Shown here: positions 8,372 to 17,800 of the stretch, piece by piece
How positions within the stretch are numbered: the first letter of the stretch is position 1
How the letters are laid out: each line of letters starts with the position of its first letter
Source: an uncultured Treponema sp.
GTDB taxonomy: Bacteria > Spirochaetota > Spirochaetia > Treponematales > Treponemataceae
Direction: 5' to 3'
NCBI RefSeq assembly: GCF_938029485.1
Contig: NZ_CALHGC010000278.1
Coordinates: 1 to 26,756, forward strand
DNA: 26,756 nt
Made by a program: the position numbers and the translations under genes
Notes under the pieces: generated by a model
Database searches by the model: none
The model's input: the letters and a program-made list of their open reading frames with translations, nothing else
Told to the model about the DNA's origin: nothing

Positions 8372-9327
8372 CGGGCATTATAGCGGTTACGCTGTCCTAT
8401 TTTCTCAGTAAGGCTATAGGCCGAGGCAGTAATATGATCCTGCTTTTGGTGCTGTGCGGTATGACCGTCAACACCCTGTTTCAAGCAGTGGTATCCATCA
8501 TCAAATACCTTAAGAATTCGCAGCCGTGGATGTATATCGTATGTCCGAATTTCTACAAGGCTGTTTCGACTAACTTCTCCGCAGATATGAATCTGGAAGA
8601 GATTATAGCCGCCAAGCCCGATGTAGTGTTCGGTTCCAACGAAAAATACCGTGATATGTTCACCGCGGTCGGTATTCCCTTTATCAACTGTTCGTTCAAA
8701 ACCTATGATGAGATGATACGATCCGTACAGCTTACCGCCGAAGTTTTCGGAGGAGAAGCTGTTGATATTGCTAACCGTTATACGTCCTATCTTAAAGAAC
8801 GGCTGGACTGGGTTGCAAAACGCGTAGAAGATATCCCCGAAGAAAAGCGCACAACGGTAGCGCACGGTAATTCTATCTATGAGCTGAATTTCGACGGCGC
8901 CAATACCATCATTGATGAGTGGATCAAATATGCCGGCGGTATCAACGCAGCTGCGGAAGGAATGACGGGAAATCTGCAAACCATTTCTATGGAACAGGTG
9001 CTGCAGTGGAATCCCGACGTTTTGATTACCGGAAAACCCAAGAAGCAGGTTGATCAGGTGATGTCCGATCCTGCATGGGCAAATCTTAAAGCGGTGAAAA
9101 ACGGACGGGTGTATTCCAATCCAAAGGGAGTTTTCGCATGGGATCGTTATGGCGTGGAATCCGCGCTGCAGCCCCAGTGGTGCGCAAAGTTGCTGTATCC
9201 TGAGCTGTTTGAAGATTTTGACATTGCGCAGGAACTGAAAAACTTCTATCATACTTTCTTCTACTATGAGCTCAGCGATCAGCAGGCGCAGATGATTTTG
9301 AATTATGAAACGCCTAAATTAGACTAA
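8314..9327 (+). pseudogene. Permease fragment joined in frame to the C-terminal part of an ABC substrate-binding protein
   Basis: This 337-residue frame is a chimera. Residues about 15-66 continue the FecCD permease of the previous feature, including 'GMTVNTLFQAVVSIIKYL', which normally leads into the second half of the permease. From about residue 67 (near 8512-8525) the sequence becomes a periplasmic-binding-protein body: 'NLEEIIAAKPDVVFGSNEKYRD', 'GITYE'-like lid regions, 'MEQVLQWNPDVLITGKP' and 'WANLKAVKNGRVYSNPKG'. This is the iron/haem/molybdate cluster A-II type of binding protein. Missing are the second half of the permease, any ATPase gene and the binding protein's signal peptide and roughly its first third. 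A deletion joining the two genes is the simplest reading. The listed start is just the first ATG in frame and has no translation signal. Confidence 0.72.
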
Positions 9328-9359
9328 TTTTCGATCATTCGATAATTTGGAGGTTCTAA

Positions 9360-9566
9360 ATGAAACTAAGTGCAAGAAATCAGTTCTCCGGTACTGTAAC
9401 TAAGGTAACCGAGGGAGCCGTCAACGGCATCGTTACGATTGATGTCAACGGAACGCCCGTGTCCGCAACGATCTCTATGAACGCCATACGGGAGCTGGGA
9501 TTGGCACCGGGCAAAAAGGCCTACGCTGTTATCAAGGCTACTTCCGTGATGGTCGGTATCGACTAA
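9360..9566 (+). CDS. mop: Molybdopterin-binding (Mop/TOBE) protein
   Basis: The 68-residue product has the size and sequence of a stand-alone Mop protein: 'MKLSARNQFSGTVTKV' then 'GAVNGIVTIDVNG', 'ISMNAIRELGLAPGKKAYAVIKATSVMVG'. Such molbindins form hexamers and bind molybdate or tungstate through the TOBE fold, acting as cytoplasmic oxyanion stores. GGAGG at 9349-9353 gives a strong ribosome-binding site for the ATG at 9360. It lies 32 bases after the chimeric transporter remnant and ends at a strong terminator, so it was probably the last gene of that operon. Its presence suggests that the decayed transporter imported molybdate or tungstate, as the FecCD-type MolBCA system of Haemophilus does. 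The gene itself appears intact. Confidence 0.88.
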   Translation: MKLSARNQFSGTVTKVTEGAVNGIVTIDVNGTPVSATISMNAIRELGLAPGKKAYAVIKATSVMVGID

Positions 9567-9592
9567 GTAAAGCTCGGACAAGTAATATGCGC

Positions 9593-9632
9593 AAAACGGC
9601 TTGGGATTACAAAGTAATTCCAAGCCGTTTTT
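9593..9632. terminator. Strong bidirectional terminator between mop and ddl
   Basis: AAAACGGCTTGG at 9593-9604 pairs perfectly with CCAAGCCGTTTT at 9620-9631, and five more inner pairs (one G-U) extend the stem to 17 around a five-base loop. T runs follow the stem on both strands, fitting its place between the convergent mop and ddl genes. Confidence 0.9.
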
Positions 9633-9653
9633 GTCTTAAAGAAGGGAAAATCT

Positions 9654-10757
9654 TTACTTCCAATCCGTTCTAATTTGCCGTGAAGCATTGAATCGCTCTA
9701 TTGCAAGTTCGAATAAATGCATGATGAGTTCCCGGTACGGCATCCCCGACGCTTCGCACATTTTGGGAAACATCGAAATAGAGGTAAAGCCCGGGATGGT
9801 ATTCACCTCATTCAGATAAATCGTCTTTGTTTTTTTGTCGATAAAGAAATCAACCCGTGCCAAGCCGGTTAGATCGAGCGCCCGGTATGCTTTGCCTGCA
9901 ATACTGCGGATTTCCCGGCGCTGTTCGTCGTCTATATCGGCAGGGATTTTCAGCTGCGCTCCGTCGGGATCGGTATACTTTGCATCATAATCATAAAATT
10001 CGTGGGAAGGAATAATTTCTCCCGGCGTATAGACCACGCATTCATCGTTACCGGTTACGGAGCATTCGATTTCGCGGGCGGCGATGCAGGCTTCGATCAG
10101 TACCTTGCTGTCCCAGAGGAAAGCCTCCTGCATTTTTTGCAGTAGTTCGGTACGGTTGGCCGCTTTGCCTGCACCGACGGAACTGCCTACTCTGCACGGC
10201 TTTACAAAGAGCGGATACTCCAATTCTTTTTCCGCCTGAGTAATAAAGCTTTCCTGTTCTTTCGGGTTATCCCATTGGAATTTTCTTACACATAAAAACG
10301 GTACAATCGGCAACTGCTCGTGCTGCCAGATTATCTTTGTCTTTTCTTTGTCCATCGCCGCGCTGCTCGCAAGCACGCCGCCGCCGACGTAGGGAAGGTC
10401 GGCCATCTCGAAAAGACCTTGAATGGTGCCGTCCTCTCCGAAGCTGCCGTGCAGCACCGGAAACACAACATCCGCGGCAATCGGCGTACCGTTCACCGAT
10501 AAACCGGCGGCGGTACCCCCGCCCGGAATAACGGCTACCCGCGCTGCTTTATCACATTTTATCGTTAAGACCGCAGCTGTATCCCTGCGGATGTGTTCCA
10601 ACAGTGTCTTAGGCTGCAAATACCATTCGCCGGTTTTGGTAATGCCGATTAAATGTACGGTATGTTCGCTGTCGATGGCGCGGACAACAAAAGAAGCGGA
10701 AACAAGCGAAACCTCATGCTCGCCCGACCTTCCGCCATAGATAATAGCTATATTCAT
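9654..10757 (-). CDS. ddl: D-alanine--D-alanine ligase
   Basis: The 367-residue product is a full-length ATP-grasp D-Ala-D-Ala ligase (EC 6.3.2.4), which makes the dipeptide terminus of peptidoglycan precursors in the cytoplasm. Visible motifs are 'YGGRSGEHEVSLVSA' at 7-21, 'LHGSFGEDGTIQGL' at 102-115, the ATP-binding 'FVKPCRVGSSVGAGKA' at 184-199, the omega-loop 'HEFYDYDAKY' at 252-261 whose tyrosine pattern is typical of D-Ala rather than D-Lac ligases, and the metal-binding 'YLNEVNTIPGFTSISMFPKM' at 314-333. The ATG at 10757 is preceded by CGGAG at a good distance. It is the last gene of a leftward group after the PilZ and TPR genes, with 22 bases between it and the TPR stop. Confidence 0.96.
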   Translation of the reverse strand: MNIAIIYGGRSGEHEVSLVSASFVVRAIDSEHTVHLIGITKTGEWYLQPKTLLEHIRRDTAAVLTIKCDKAARVAVIPGGGTAAGLSVNGTPIAADVVFPVLHGSFGEDGTIQGLFEMADLPYVGGGVLASSAAMDKEKTKIIWQHEQLPIVPFLCVRKFQWDNPKEQESFITQAEKELEYPLFVKPCRVGSSVGAGKAANRTELLQKMQEAFLWDSKVLIEACIAAREIECSVTGNDECVVYTPGEIIPSHEFYDYDAKYTDPDGAQLKIPADIDDEQRREIRSIAGKAYRALDLTGLARVDFFIDKKTKTIYLNEVNTIPGFTSISMFPKMCEASGMPYRELIMHLFELAIERFNASRQIRTDWK

Positions 10758-10779
10758 AGTATACTCCGCATTATATGCT

Positions 10780-11922
10780 TTATGTATTTTCCAATTTTTT
10801 TAAAATTTCAACGGCGAGTGCATCTTCGGGATAAATATCAAGAACCGTTCTAAAAAAAGCTTTCGCTTCTTCAGTCTTTCCTTCTTTTAACGAAATTGTT
10901 CCTAAATTTGAAATAATTTTGATATTCTCCGGTTCCTGCTCAAGCGCGCTCATCAGCCAACGGCGGCTTTCATTAAATTGATCAAGCTCCATTAAACAGA
11001 TGGCAAGTTCATTGCAAATATCGCAATAGGCAACTGCCAGTTCTTTAGGAGTCTTTTTTCCGAGTTCCAGACAGTGTAGGAATGCCTCCGAAGCATCCTT
11101 CCACCGTTCTTGACGGCGCAATGCCCAACCGAGTAAGAACCATGCGTTCCATACCTTTGGGTGAAGTTCCAGAAATTCCCGTATTTTTTCAAGAGCCTTT
11201 TCTTCTTCGCCCATTTGGATAAAATCAAAAGCGCCTTTAAAGAGCTCATCGTCAAGCGCCTGCGTTTCTATCCATTCAATGAGTTCGGAAGCCTTTTGCT
11301 TTCGGTGTGATGTCAACTCATCTTGCGCCGTTTCAATATGTAGATAGGTTTCAAATACGCTCTTTGCCTTAGGAAAGTTTTTTTGGCGGATAAAGAAAAA
11401 ACCTGCATTAAAAAAGGCGTCGGAAAGGGGCGGTTCGGCTGCCAATACCTCTTTATAGGCTTTGAATGCTTTGTCGGTATAATATTCGGCATAGTCTTCC
11501 GCACCGGCTTGTTCATAAAAACGAGCGCGCTCATCCATCAGCAATGCGACATTCAATTTTGTCTGATTATGTTCGGGAAACAGACCTTCAAGTGCGAACA
11601 GCAACTGTTCAGCTAAATCAAAATCGGCGTTTTTTATCTTTAGAATTGCGGCATTGGTCATCTCTTCGAGTATATTCGGGCGTAGTTCCTTAAAAATATC
11701 TCGATAGTATGCAATATGCTGATTATCCCGTTCATAAGCGAATACATTCAGCATACCGGCTAAAATCATCTCTTCTGAAAGAGTTTCCGGTCTAAAATCT
11801 TTCCCTTCATCCGTTAAAAGAAGCGGAAGCGGTATCGATGAATCAAAGCCGGGAATTTTTGCCGCTAAAGCATATTCCTCAGGTACCTTGATGTAAATGA
11901 GCTGCTTATCGGAGTTTTCCAT
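10780..11922 (-). CDS. Tetratricopeptide-repeat protein
   Basis: The 380-residue protein has no signal peptide or membrane segment and is probably cytoplasmic. From about residue 150 on it is built of helical pairs with TPR spacing, for example 'SDAFFNAGFFFIRQKNFPKAKSVFETYL', 'VWNAWFLLGWALRRQERWKDASEAFLHCLEL' and 'IKIISNLGTISLKEGKTEEAKAFFRTVLDIYPED'; I count four to five repeats. The first about 100 residues are not TPR-like and I do not recognise them. TPR arrays bind partner proteins, so an adaptor role is likely but the partner is unknown. It sits between the PilZ gene (51 bases upstream) and ddl (22 bases downstream) in one likely operon. AGGA precedes the ATG at 11922. Confidence 0.75.
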   Translation of the reverse strand: MENSDKQLIYIKVPEEYALAAKIPGFDSSIPLPLLLTDEGKDFRPETLSEEMILAGMLNVFAYERDNQHIAYYRDIFKELRPNILEEMTNAAILKIKNADFDLAEQLLFALEGLFPEHNQTKLNVALLMDERARFYEQAGAEDYAEYYTDKAFKAYKEVLAAEPPLSDAFFNAGFFFIRQKNFPKAKSVFETYLHIETAQDELTSHRKQKASELIEWIETQALDDELFKGAFDFIQMGEEEKALEKIREFLELHPKVWNAWFLLGWALRRQERWKDASEAFLHCLELGKKTPKELAVAYCDICNELAICLMELDQFNESRRWLMSALEQEPENIKIISNLGTISLKEGKTEEAKAFFRTVLDIYPEDALAVEILKKLENT

Positions 11923-11973
11923 GTTGTATGTATCCTATTGCTTACGAAGATTGCACATATGTTTATAGCCGGA

Positions 11974-12792
11974 TTAAGGGTAGATTTTGCGCTGTTGATT
12001 AAAATATTGGGTCAATCGTATTTTATACGCAAGCGGTACGGTCGAGGCATTATACGTCATCGCTACTGCGATAAGGTCTTTTCGTTTTTCGACCAATTCT
12101 GCTCGGATAATTTTACCGCGCAATCCGACAACGACGGTAGGCTCTTCAAAATCGAATTTTAATACGCAATCTTTATTAAGCAAGAACGGAGCAATCCCCG
12201 CCATAATAAACTTTGCTCCGGAATATGAAATATCCCGCACGATACAGCGGCGGGGTATGTTTTCGATATAGACAATCGTTTCTTTTTTGCTTAAAGCGAG
12301 CTTTCGCACCGCTTCCGCATTTAATTCAATGCGTTCATCCCCGCGTTTGGTAGTGTTCGCTTTTGCATCGACAAGAAGCCCCAGTTTTTCAATTAAATCG
12401 TCGGGAGCACGCTGTGTATATTCAATATTGAGTAAGAGTAAATCAGGCGTTACGGTGTATGGGGTACAGCTTACAACCTTCCCGGAAACAAAAAATGAAA
12501 GATCGTTTTTCCCATTTGTTTGAGAAAAAGAGAACCACAGAGAAATTGCCGTGATCCCATCGCTGATTTTTTCATATATTCCGCAATGCTGGGGCACAAT
12601 GACCTTTGCGCCTACCATTGAAGAAGAGTTGATAACGCACGGCCACGGTCCTCCTTCGGCACCGACGCAGCGTATCGATGATTGCTGCGCATTAAGATTC
12701 ATCGCTTGGATAACTTCTTTCGTAAAAGTTATCTCTGTCTTCTGAAAAAAATCATAATATTTATTGACCTGTTGGCTCGTCAAAAAACCCAT
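11974..12792 (-). CDS. PilZ-domain protein, probable c-di-GMP receptor
   Basis: The 272-residue protein has a C-terminal PilZ domain with both c-di-GMP-binding motifs: RxxxR as 'RGDER' at 150-154 and DxSxxG as 'DISYSG' at 187-192. The first about 140 residues form a separate beta-rich domain, an arrangement like the two-domain PlzA-type PilZ proteins of spirochaetes. Such proteins bind cyclic di-GMP and affect motility and virulence; T. denticola TDE0214 is a studied example, and this may be its orthologue, which cannot be decided here. The protein lacks a signal peptide. The ATG at 12792 has no Shine-Dalgarno sequence, and a good promoter ends seven bases before it, so the mRNA may be leaderless. 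It heads the PilZ-TPR-ddl group. Confidence 0.85.
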   Translation of the reverse strand: MGFLTSQQVNKYYDFFQKTEITFTKEVIQAMNLNAQQSSIRCVGAEGGPWPCVINSSSMVGAKVIVPQHCGIYEKISDGITAISLWFSFSQTNGKNDLSFFVSGKVVSCTPYTVTPDLLLLNIEYTQRAPDDLIEKLGLLVDAKANTTKRGDERIELNAEAVRKLALSKKETIVYIENIPRRCIVRDISYSGAKFIMAGIAPFLLNKDCVLKFDFEEPTVVVGLRGKIIRAELVEKRKDLIAVAMTYNASTVPLAYKIRLTQYFNQQRKIYP

Positions 12793-12799
12793 GGTAATA

Positions 12800-12828
12800 A
12801 TAATAAATTTATTTTATTAAAAGGTCAA
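12800..12828 (-). promoter_or_regulatory. Promoter of the PilZ-TPR-ddl group
   Basis: On the minus strand TTGACC (12823-12828) and TATTAT (12800-12805) are separated by 17 bases. Only seven bases (12793-12799) lie between the -10 box and the PilZ ATG, so transcription would begin at or next to the start codon. Confidence 0.6.
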
Positions 12829-12883
12829 GCGACAACGTGATACTTAAAATTATTGCTAATAGTAAAATAATAATTTTTTTCAT
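12809..12883 (-). CDS. Possible 24-residue hydrophobic peptide
   Basis: A frame of 24 codons starts with ATG at 12883, two bases after the stop codon of the caspase gene: 'MKKIIILLLAIILSITLS' then 'LDLLIK'. The peptide is a single hydrophobic segment after two lysines, like a small membrane peptide or a bare signal anchor. AGGA about ten bases upstream and the near-contact with the previous stop would allow coupled translation. However, the region is very AT-rich, and the promoter of the PilZ gene lies inside the frame, so chance is a real alternative. Confidence 0.3.
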   Translation of the reverse strand: MKKIIILLLAIILSITLSLDLLIK

Positions 12884-12885
12884 CC

Positions 12886-14688
12886 TTATATCCTCACTTT
12901 CAATACGTTAATATTTATGCCGATATTGCATGAATGTTTGATTCCGATAGGATCGGAGAATATTATCCGTCCGTTATACGCTGCATACATTGAAAAATAA
13001 TTACTGATTACAAATTCTAAATCACAGCCGGGAGCAATTCCAAAACGGGCTGTTCCGGTCGTGTTTTCAGTTCTCCGTATTGAAGCATACCGAACTTCTT
13101 CCCAATGACAATATAGCTGCACCGGTATAAGATGAAATTTTATGCGGTTAGAACCAAAACCTATTTTATATCCAAATACATCAAATTCATGGTGAATAAT
13201 ACTTTCATCGTCTCCGAATGAATGATGATAAAATGTATATCCCATACAAAGTTGAAAATCAACATCACTGCCTAAATAAAATCGTGCCCATGTAATGCCG
13301 GCACTAAAGCCATGATTAAGAAGCGGTTTTTCATCTGTGATGCCGGATGATGATTGAGAAGTAGCGGTAGCACCAGACTGTTTATAAACAGGCGAAATTC
13401 CTAAGTTATATGAGCCGTAGTAACCAAAAGCATAAAAAGTGTCACTGTCTGAAGAAGTGTCTGTTTTTGGGGATGCAGGTTTTACCGCAGGCTCCTCCGG
13501 TTTATACACGGCAATAGAAGTCGTTTCTCCAACACGTACTTTTGCTTCTTGTTTAAATGTTTGTGATTCCGTTCGGACTTCAATATGGTAGTTTCCTTCA
13601 AGCAATCTTGCAAAAAGTATGGCGCCGGAGCTGCCGATATCCTGATAGTATTTGCCGTTAAGATATACTTTGCCCGAAACTTCGCTTGTCAGTTTGATGC
13701 TACCTGTTTTTATGCTCACGACAGTCCTATTATTATCATCACTTATTTTTACCTTTTCTTTAAAGCTATTCATATCCGATTTGACTTCTATTGTGTATGA
13801 ACCTGTTTGCAGGTCTTCTATTAATATCGAACCGTCTTCTTTAATAGCACTTTTTTGTTCACCATCAATAAACACAGTACCGGCATATTCACTGTTAATA
13901 AGAAGACTACCGGTAAGCGTTTTAACCGAGATGCTCCGTCCCGCAAGAAAAATATCTTCACCTTCATCAAGCTGGATATAGACAGCAGGTTTTTGCGACT
14001 TGCCAGTCTTTTTTTGTACCTCTTTAGTTACTTCTTTTGCCACTTCTTTGTAAACATCGTATATGCTTTTATCTTTCTCTATAATTTTTTTAGTTAAAAT
14101 CGGTGTAAAAACACCGTCTTGTGCCGTTTGCCCTGAATCCGCAGAATAAATGATTATTGAGTTAGCGGGTTTTTTATTTACAGCGGCAAGCCCTCGATTT
14201 TCTGCACCTCTGCTGTTTCCAAACGGATTATTACGGCAAGAATCGAGAATAACGACATTCGATTTTCCGCTCATACTTTGCATAACTTCGTCAAGTTCAA
14301 CACAGCGGAACTCTACTTGATCCTCATCTTCAATATTGGTATGGACAGGTATCAGATAATTTATTCTCTTAATTTGTATGGCATGACCTCCGTAGTGGAA
14401 AAATGCAATACCGTGTGATTGTCCAACCGTTTTCTTAAATTGCCTCAGAGCTTTTACCATTGTTTCCTTATCTGCATCTTTTACAAGCGTTACAGCAAAA
14501 CCGATGCTTTCCAATGCCGCCTTTAGTTCTTCCGCTTCGGGAATAGGCTTAGGTAAATCACCTATCTCGTCCGGATAGTCACCGTTCGCAATTAAAAGCG
14601 CGTTCTTCGCTTCTTGACCGAACGCCGCAGTGGAAAAAGCAAACAGCAGCAGTACGCTGCAAAGCAATAATTGTTTAAGATGGGGCAT
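12886..14688 (-). CDS. Secreted caspase-family protease with two PEGA domains and a probable C-terminal beta-barrel
   Basis: The 600-residue protein starts with a signal peptide (1-24, cleavage after 'TAAFG'). Residues about 28-250 form a caspase-like peptidase C14 domain. The catalytic histidine is in 'HYGGHAIQ' (H102) and the cysteine in 'VVILDSCRNNPFG' (C151). Two PEGA domains follow (about 259-327 and 328-395), then a Pro/Ser/Thr-rich linker (396-415). A final about 180-residue region of alternating aromatic and small residues ('FYAFGYYGSYNLGIS', 'GFSAGITWARFYLGSDVDF') looks like an outer-membrane beta-barrel. PEGA domains are often found in surface-layer or cell-wall-associated proteins. 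AAAGGAG precedes the ATG. It lies 137 bases after the WD40-caspase gene, separated by a hairpin. The substrate is unknown. Confidence 0.82.
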   Translation of the reverse strand: MPHLKQLLLCSVLLLFAFSTAAFGQEAKNALLIANGDYPDEIGDLPKPIPEAEELKAALESIGFAVTLVKDADKETMVKALRQFKKTVGQSHGIAFFHYGGHAIQIKRINYLIPVHTNIEDEDQVEFRCVELDEVMQSMSGKSNVVILDSCRNNPFGNSRGAENRGLAAVNKKPANSIIIYSADSGQTAQDGVFTPILTKKIIEKDKSIYDVYKEVAKEVTKEVQKKTGKSQKPAVYIQLDEGEDIFLAGRSISVKTLTGSLLINSEYAGTVFIDGEQKSAIKEDGSILIEDLQTGSYTIEVKSDMNSFKEKVKISDDNNRTVVSIKTGSIKLTSEVSGKVYLNGKYYQDIGSSGAILFARLLEGNYHIEVRTESQTFKQEAKVRVGETTSIAVYKPEEPAVKPASPKTDTSSDSDTFYAFGYYGSYNLGISPVYKQSGATATSQSSSGITDEKPLLNHGFSAGITWARFYLGSDVDFQLCMGYTFYHHSFGDDESIIHHEFDVFGYKIGFGSNRIKFHLIPVQLYCHWEEVRYASIRRTENTTGTARFGIAPGCDLEFVISNYFSMYAAYNGRIIFSDPIGIKHSCNIGININVLKVRI

Positions 14689-14724
14689 TTTTTTCTCCTT
14701 TCTTCCATAATAAATACTACTTTA

Positions 14725-14740
14725 CCGCCATCCATGGCGG
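14725..14740. repeat. Short perfect inverted repeat upstream of the PEGA caspase gene
   Basis: CCGCCA and TGGCGG flank a four-base centre in the leader of the PEGA-caspase gene. No T run follows on either strand, so it is not a clear terminator; it could be an operator or a leader hairpin. Confidence 0.3.
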
Positions 14741-14766
14741 CAATGACATCCCCTTTGTAAAGATTT

Positions 14767-14793
14767 CAAAAGAGGATGCTGAAGAGCTTCCTC
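14767..14793 (-). terminator. Terminator-like hairpin after the WD40-caspase gene
   Basis: On the minus strand a nine-pair stem with one mismatch (14785-14793 with 14772-14780) around a four-base loop runs into TTTTG. It starts 33 bases after the stop of the WD40-caspase gene and may reduce read-through into the PEGA-caspase gene. Confidence 0.5.
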
Positions 14794-14825
14794 CAATTTA
14801 CTGTGTGCTCATTGCAGTTTGTTTT

Positions 14826-17800
14826 TTACCGGTTACCGGAAGTATATATCGGGAAATCCTGTTTGCGTAAATCTCGCATTGGAATTTGCTCATAACCCCA
14901 CTTTTCACGAGACCTTTTAGGCACTTCATCTTCAACATAGCTACTCAATTCCTGCAATGTGATAAACCCATCCCCATCTGTGTCTGCCTTGCCGCTCAGT
15001 CCTTCCACCACGATATAGGTGAAAATGCCATGTCCCTTGTAGCCTTCCATTGCAGATTGAGTATCGGATGAAGCCACTATTGTAGCGTGTCCTGTGGAGC
15101 GAGTGAGACGGTCAACTGCCATTTTTTCCGTCATACCTCTTTTGCCAGCATCCAAGAAAGAGCCGGAATTGCAAGTGTCCATAAGAATGAGAGTCTTTCC
15201 TGCTTTTATGAGAGAAAGACAGCGAGTGAGGTCGTTTTTAGAGATGCCTTGCTCTTGAATAGCTTGTGAACTCGTAAAGAGAAAGTTGGAAGGAAGATAG
15301 TAGTAGTCTCCATCTTCACCATAAGTCACTCCATGCCCTGCGATGTAAAAGACAAAAACATCATCAGCTTCCACTTTCTTTGAAAGCTCTTGGAAGATCG
15401 ACTTTAAGCCTTCTTTTGTTACATTTCCATCAAAAAGGTTGAATGTGAAGATGTTTTGGTACAACGATTTTTTCTGCCTTGAAAAACCTTGTGTTATAAT
15501 CTGGGCATCTGGCACTGCATATTTTAGCTGAAGCCCACGATCGCTATATTGATTGACAGCAACTGTGAGCAAATATAAGTTTGGTTTTCTTGTGTTGCCA
15601 TGCCAGTTGAGTGTTGTCTTTGCACGCAAACTTTCCACCTTGCCGGCTTCATTTTTTGCATAGAGTTCAAGTGTATTCTTTCCATTTTGCAAGGTAACAG
15701 TGTGAGAAAAGTATAGCGTCTGCCCGTTCTTGCTTGGTACGTTTTCCGCTAGACGAATATTCTTTCCATTCAGCAAGAGGTTCACCTCGCCTATTCCGCC
15801 ACCTGTGTTTTGAATGGAATATTCTATTGCCACGTCTCTATTTGTGATTTCTTCATCAAGATTTAAGAATGATGTGATTGGAGCAGAGCCGGTTTGCATG
15901 AGAGAAGCAAAGTTTACTCTTTTAGCATAAGTTGAAATATCTTCACCACTCAATTTAGCGGAGACTAAATCCGGGCGATAGAGGGAGTCGTACATTTGGT
16001 CAATACCTACAGTCTTCATGCCGTCCACGATATGCACTAAGTTTTTTGTTGCCCATTCACTTCCTGCAAAAAATCCTTCGGGTGTGTATGTGAGCCACTC
16101 GCCATCTTTTAGGTTGAATGTGGTGGCAAGAAGATCGCCGGTGGATGCATCCCAGAATTTGATGGTGTTATCATTAGAGCCGCTCGCTAAATATGTACCG
16201 TCAGGGCTGTAACATACAGAGTTCACCCAGCTTGTATGACCAGCCAAAGTTTTTATACATTCTCCTGTTACAACTTTCCATAGCTTAATTGTTCTATCCC
16301 AAGAGCTACTAGCTAAATATGTGCCATTACGACTATAGGAAACATATTCTACAGGGTCTGTATGCCCTTCCAATGTTTTTACACAGTTACCGCTTGCTAC
16401 TTCCCATAGTTTGATTGTGTAATCAAGAGAACCACTTGCTATATATTTCCCATTAGGTGAATAAGCAATAGACATTACATAACTTGTATGCCCAATTAAT
16501 GTTTTTATACACTTGCCACTTGCAACTTCCCAAATATTGATTGTTTCGTCTTTAGAACCACTTGCAACATACTTTCCATCAGGACTATAGGCTACAGAAT
16601 ATACGGTATCTGTATGTCCCTCAAATGTTTTTACACACTCTCCTGTTGCAACTTCCCATAACTTGATTGTTTTGTCTTCAGAACCACTTGCAATATATTT
16701 CCCATCAGGACTATAAGCAACAGAATATATGGTATCTGTATGTCCCTCAAATCTCTTTATACATTCTCCTGTCGCAACTTCCGATAAGTTAACAACCTTC
16801 GAAGTTCTACTTGCTATATACTTTCCATCTGGGCTATATACAACATTACCTTGTCCATTTAATTTTTTTACGTGTTCACCTGTTGTAACATTCCATAGCT
16901 TTACACCATCAGCAGAGCCGGTAGCCAAATACTTGCCATCAAGACTATAGGCTACAGAACTTACACTTTTTGTATGTCCCCCAAATGTTTTTACACATTC
17001 CTCAGTTGCTATATCCCATAGTTTAATCTCATTGTTCCAAAAACTACTTGCCAAATATGCACCATCAGGACTATAAGATACGGACCTTACAACAGCCCCT
17101 GTCTCCAATGTTTTTATACACTCTCCTGTTGCTACTTTCCATATTTTGATTGTAATGTCCAAAGAACCACTTGCCACTGTTTTTCCATCAAGGCTATAAG
17201 CTACCGCATATACAGGACTTGTATGCTCGCTCAATGTTTTTATACATTCTCCCGTTGCCGCTTCCCATAACTTGATTGTTTTATCTTCAGAACCACTTAC
17301 AATATATTTTCCATCAGGACTATAGCACACAGAGTTTATACGATCTGTATGTCCAGCCAAAGTTTTTATACATTCTCCCGTCGCCACTTCCCATAACTTG
17401 ATTGTTTTATCTTCAGAACCACTTACAATATATTTTCCGTTAGGACTATAGCATACAGAGTTTATACGATCTGTATGTCCAGCAAAAGCTTTTATACACT
17501 CACCACTTGCTACATCCCAGAGCTTAATTGTCTTATCCCATGAACCACTTGCTACATATCTGCCATCAGGACTATAGCATAAAGAATAAGCACCACCATT
17601 CCCACTTAATGTCTTTATACATTCACCTGTTGCAACTTCCCATAGCTTGATGCTATCCCAAGAACTACTTGCTGTATATTTTCCATCAGGACTATAACAT
17701 ACAGAGTATACTTCATCTGAATGCCCGCTCAATGTTCTTAATTCTCTACCTGTCTCCACTTCCCATATTTTGACTGTTTTATCCTCAGAACTGCTTGCAA

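Noticed and set aside
8353..9252. Long minus-strand open frame (299 codons) opposite the binding-protein remnant
   Set aside because: It mirrors a recognisable binding-protein sequence on the plus strand, has no family resemblance and no translation signal; an antisense shadow.
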